In this document: piece after piece, positions 8,801-11,118 of the stretch | How the letters are laid out: each line of letters starts with the position of its first letter | Position numbering within the stretch: position 1 is the stretch's first letter | Source: DUAL01 sp036012565 | GTDB lineage: Bacteria; Bacteroidota; Bacteroidia; Flavobacteriales; BACL11 | Length of the DNA stretch: 11,118 bases | NCBI GenBank assembly: GCA_036012565.1 | Contig: DASCPP010000086.1 | Span: forward strand, 1-11,118 | Direction of reading: 5' to 3' | Made by a program: the position numbers and the translations under genes | Notes under the pieces: model-generated | Database searches by the model: none | What the model saw: only the letters and a program-made list of their open reading frames with translations | What the model was told of the DNA's origin: nothing

Positions 8801-10201
8801 TTAAAAACCATTAAAACGAAAAAGGCTAGTGGTAAAGATGTTGAAATTGTAATTTCTAGAACAGCTGAACTTAGAATAATTGATGAAAAATCAGGCGTTA
8901 CGATTGCTACTCATATTATTCCTTATGGTTCTAATATTTACAAAAAATCCGGAAAGGTTGTTAAGGGAGATGTAGTTTGTGATTGGGATCCTTACAATGC
9001 ACTTATCATTTCTGAGATTGCTGGAAAGATTCAATACCAAGATATTGAGGAAGGATATACATATAGAATTGAATCGGATGAGCAAACAGGGCATCAAGAG
9101 AAAGTAATAATTGATAGTAGAGATAAAAAGAAAAATCCTGTTATTGTTATTCAAGCAAAAGGTAAGGAAAGGTCTTATAGTATTCCTGTAAAAGCGCATA
9201 TTTCGGTTGATGAAGGAAAAACAATAAAGGCAGGAACAGTAGTTGCTAAAATTCCAAGGGTGCAAGGTTCTTCAGGTGATATTACGGGTGGTCTTCCAAG
9301 AGTTACAGAGCTTTTTGAAGCAAGGAATCCTTCTAATCCAGCAGTAGTTTCTGAGATTGATGGTATTGTTTCATTTGGAAAGAAAATCAAAAGAGGGAAT
9401 AAAGAAATTATTGTAACCTCAAAAACTGGTGAGGAAAAGAAATTCTTAGTGCCCCTTTCAAAACACATATTAGCTCAAGAGAATGATTTTGTAAAAGCGG
9501 GAACGCCACTTTGTGATGGCGTAATCACGCCAAGAGACATCTTAGCAATTAAAGGACCCGCTATTGTTCAGAAATATATTGTGAATGAGGTACAGGAGGT
9601 TTATAGGTTGCAAGGAGTGAAAATTAACGACAAACACTTTGAGGTTGTGGTAAAACAAATGATGAGGAAAGTGGAAGTGGTTGATTCTGGTGATACTAAA
9701 TTATTGGAAAAACAATTGGTAAACAGAATCGATTTCACGGAAGAAAACGATTGGATTTTCGGTAAAAAATACATTGAAGATGCGGGTGATTCAACCGATT
9801 ACAACCGAGGGCAATTAATTACTATAAGACAGTTAAGAGAAGAGAATTCCCGACTTAAAAGAAAGGATATGAAGCCCATTGATTCGCGTGATGCTGTTCC
9901 GGCAATTTCTCGTCCGGTACTTCAAGGAATTACCAGAGCTTCACTGCAAACCGATAGTTGGATTTCAGCAGCTTCTTTCCAGGAAACTACAAAAGTATTG
10001 AATGAAGCAGCTATTAGAGCGAAAAGAGATGGTCTTAGAGGATTGAAAGAAAATGTAATTGTTGGGCACAAAATTCCAGCAGGAACTGGCCTTATTGATG
10101 GAAGCGATTTAATTGTTGGTTCACAAGAAGAATTTGATAAATTACTAGGGGATAAAACAGCAGAATTGGCACAAGAGAAAGTAACAATAACGGAAGAATA
10201 A
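5855..10201 (+). CDS. rpoC: DNA-directed RNA polymerase subunit beta'
   Basis: Beta' supplies the catalytic magnesium site and the DNA clamp of RNA polymerase. At 1448 residues it is full length and a single unsplit chain. The first zinc site is C66, C68, C81 and C84. The catalytic NADFDGDQ motif starts at N476, with D478, D480 and D482 binding Mg2+. [16 protein letters not shown] lies just before it. The bridge helix is at about 792-826 ([22 protein letters not shown]). The second zinc site is C834, C908, C915 and C918. The trigger loop [10 protein letters not shown] has R953 and H956 in the places of E. coli R933 and H936, with Leu952 for E. coli Met932. The loop is interrupted by an insertion of about 180 residues (about 963-1141) similar to E. 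coli SI3, including the DWDP segment, before [16 protein letters not shown]. The ATG is preceded by an AT-rich stretch without a Shine-Dalgarno sequence. A DUF3467 gene follows after 12 bases. Confidence 0.98.
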   Translation: [1448 protein letters not shown]

Positions 10202-10213
10202 AAACTTATTATT

Positions 10214-10528
10214 ATGTCAGAAGAGAAAAAACAAGACGGACTAAACATTGAATTAAGTGAGGAAGTAGCTGAAGGGACTTACAGCAATATTGCTATTATC
10301 AATCATTCTCCCTCTGAGTTTGTAGTTGATTTTATTCAAATGATGCCTGGAGTTCCAAAAGCAAAAGTAAAATCACGAATTATTCTTACACCTCAACATG
10401 CTAAACGCCTTATGAAAGCTTTGAATGATAATATTTCAAAATTTGAAGATCAGCATGGCGAGATAAAAGATGTTGACCCTACTGGTGGTATCCCTATGAA
10501 TTTTGGTGGACCTACTGCAGAGGCTTAA
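10214..10528 (+). CDS. DUF3467 family protein of unknown function
   Basis: A small 104-residue protein without signal peptide or membrane segment, so probably cytoplasmic. It begins MSEEKKQDGLNIELSEEVAEGTYSN; the core reads NIAIINHSPSEFVVDFIQMMPG and continues SRIILTPQHAKRLMKALNDNI, ending in a Gly/Pro-rich tail. I recognise this as the DUF3467 pattern: beta strands followed by a helix with the SRI-[IL]-[LM]-TP-x-HAK signature. The family is often encoded next to rpoC in Bacteroidota; its function is not known to me. Here the ATG lies 12 bases after the rpoC stop on the same strand, and a hairpin follows its stop within three bases, so it is probably the last gene of the operon. Constant linkage suggests a role connected to RNA polymerase or gene expression, but nothing in the sequence proves that. 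Confidence 0.85.
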   Translation: MSEEKKQDGLNIELSEEVAEGTYSNIAIINHSPSEFVVDFIQMMPGVPKAKVKSRIILTPQHAKRLMKALNDNISKFEDQHGEIKDVDPTGGIPMNFGGPTAEA

Positions 10529-10530
10529 AG

Positions 10531-10555
10531 AAACTAGAGGAGCAATCTTTAGTTT
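10531..10555 (+). terminator. Hairpin at the end of the rpoBC-DUF3467 operon
   Basis: The arms AAACTAGAGG (10531-10540) and TCTTTAGTTT (10546-10555) pair over ten positions with two G-U pairs around the loop AGCAA. It starts two bases after the DUF3467 stop and lies in the 80-base gap before a convergent gene, a natural place for a terminator. There is no T-run on the + strand (GAAATCTTG follows). On the - strand the hairpin would be followed by CTTTAAGCC, also a weak tail. It may therefore be a weak terminator or an RNA 3'-end stabiliser. The rest of the gap shows nothing clear. Confidence 0.45.
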
Positions 10556-10608
10556 GAAATCTTGCTGTAACATGTAAATAGGTGTTAGGTTGTAATCCTG
10601 CTACGATT

Positions 10609-11118
10609 TTATTGATTCTTCATAATATAGTCTAAAATTACAAATACTCCCAGAATGACAGATGCAATGCCGTTCGTGGTGAAAAAAGCTAAATTTATTT
10701 TGCTTAAATCATTATCTCTTACCAAAGTGTGTTGGTAAATAAGTAGTGCTGAGAATATGGAGAATCCAATCCAATAAAATTCTCCAGAATTTGCAGTTTT
10801 GCCAATATGAGATAGAATAAGTATTGCGATAAAGTGTAGCACTCTTGATAAGATTAATGCGTTCTTCTTCCCTAGTAGAACCGGAATGGAATGTAGCTTT
10901 TGATCTTTATCAAATTCTTCATCCTGCATGGAATAAATAATATCAAAACCACTTACCCAGAATAGTACTACAAATGAGAAAAGAATGGGAATAATAGCAA
11001 ACTCACCACTAACAGCCAAGTAAGCACCAATAGGAGTTAATGATAACCCTAGACCTAACACTAAATGACAAAGAGCTGTAAAGCGTTTGGTAAAGCTATA
11101 TCCTAAGATAATAATAAG
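10609..11118 (-). CDS. UbiA-family prenyltransferase, C-terminal part (possibly MqnP-like)
   Basis: The frame stays open to the right edge, so the 5' end is missing. A GTG at 11061-11059 is internal, since conserved sequence (LGYSFTKRFTALCHL) precedes it. Members are integral membrane enzymes that attach a polyprenyl chain from its diphosphate to an aromatic acid. The second Mg-diphosphate motif DxxYxxxDxxxD is intact at 10944-10909 (DIIYSMQDEEFD), followed by LHSIPVLLGKK. The first aspartate motif would lie outside the window. About five hydrophobic membrane segments are visible. The YSxTKRFT...CHLxLG...PIGAYLAVSG pattern fits the ubiA-like group that includes MqnP of the futalosine menaquinone pathway. 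Bacteroidota make menaquinone, not ubiquinone, so that role is more likely than true UbiA, but this is inference. The gene converges on the rpoBC operon. Confidence 0.85.
   Translation of the reverse strand, partial: LIIILGYSFTKRFTALCHLVLGLGLSLTPIGAYLAVSGEFAIIPILFSFVVLFWVSGFDIIYSMQDEEFDKDQKLHSIPVLLGKKNALILSRVLHFIAILILSHIGKTANSGEFYWIGFSIFSALLIYQHTLVRDNDLSKINLAFFTTNGIASVILGVFVILDYIMKNQ

Noticed and set aside
1..11118. Mobile elements, CRISPR arrays, tRNA or rRNA genes, defence or other accessory systems
   Set aside because: The window is almost fully occupied by intact core genes. No inverted-repeat-bounded elements, spaced repeats or RNA gene structures were seen.

Overview
The window is a core-genome stretch of an AT-rich member of the Bacteroidota. 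The assignment rests on the Bacteroidota-type beta and beta' subunits (1269 and 1448 residues), a DUF3467 gene directly after rpoC, and A-rich start regions that mostly lack Shine-Dalgarno sequences. I cannot place it below phylum level with confidence.

Layout, left to right on the + strand: the 3' end of a cold-shock (CspA-family) gene (1-123); rplA (171-860); rplJ (874-1488); rplL (1551-1928); a hairpin with a T-run that looks like an attenuator (1947-1993); rpoB with a TTG start (2028-5837); rpoC (5855-10201); and a small DUF3467 gene (10214-10528). An 80-base convergent gap holding a hairpin (10531-10555) follows. On the - strand lies the 3' part of a UbiA-family prenyltransferase gene (10609 to beyond the right edge). 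No gene-free stretch exceeds about 100 bases.

The + strand genes form the classic ribosomal stalk / RNA polymerase operon. L10 and L7/L12 build the stalk that recruits translation factors, L1 forms the stalk on the other side of the 50S subunit, and beta and beta' form the catalytic core of RNA polymerase. Gaps of 13, 62, 99, 17 and 12 bases, with all genes co-oriented, suggest one transcription unit. The attenuator-like hairpin between rplL and rpoB would let the cell make more stalk protein than polymerase, as known in E. coli.

All complete genes are intact, with catalytic and metal-binding residues present, and I see no mobile element, CRISPR array, tRNA or rRNA. I found no convincing undescribed system. 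The points worth a second look are modest: a cold-shock gene where rplK normally sits, a hairpin just ahead of rplA, a forced TTG start on rpoB after the attenuator, a repeat-built acidic tail on L10, and the uncharacterised DUF3467 protein tied to rpoC.
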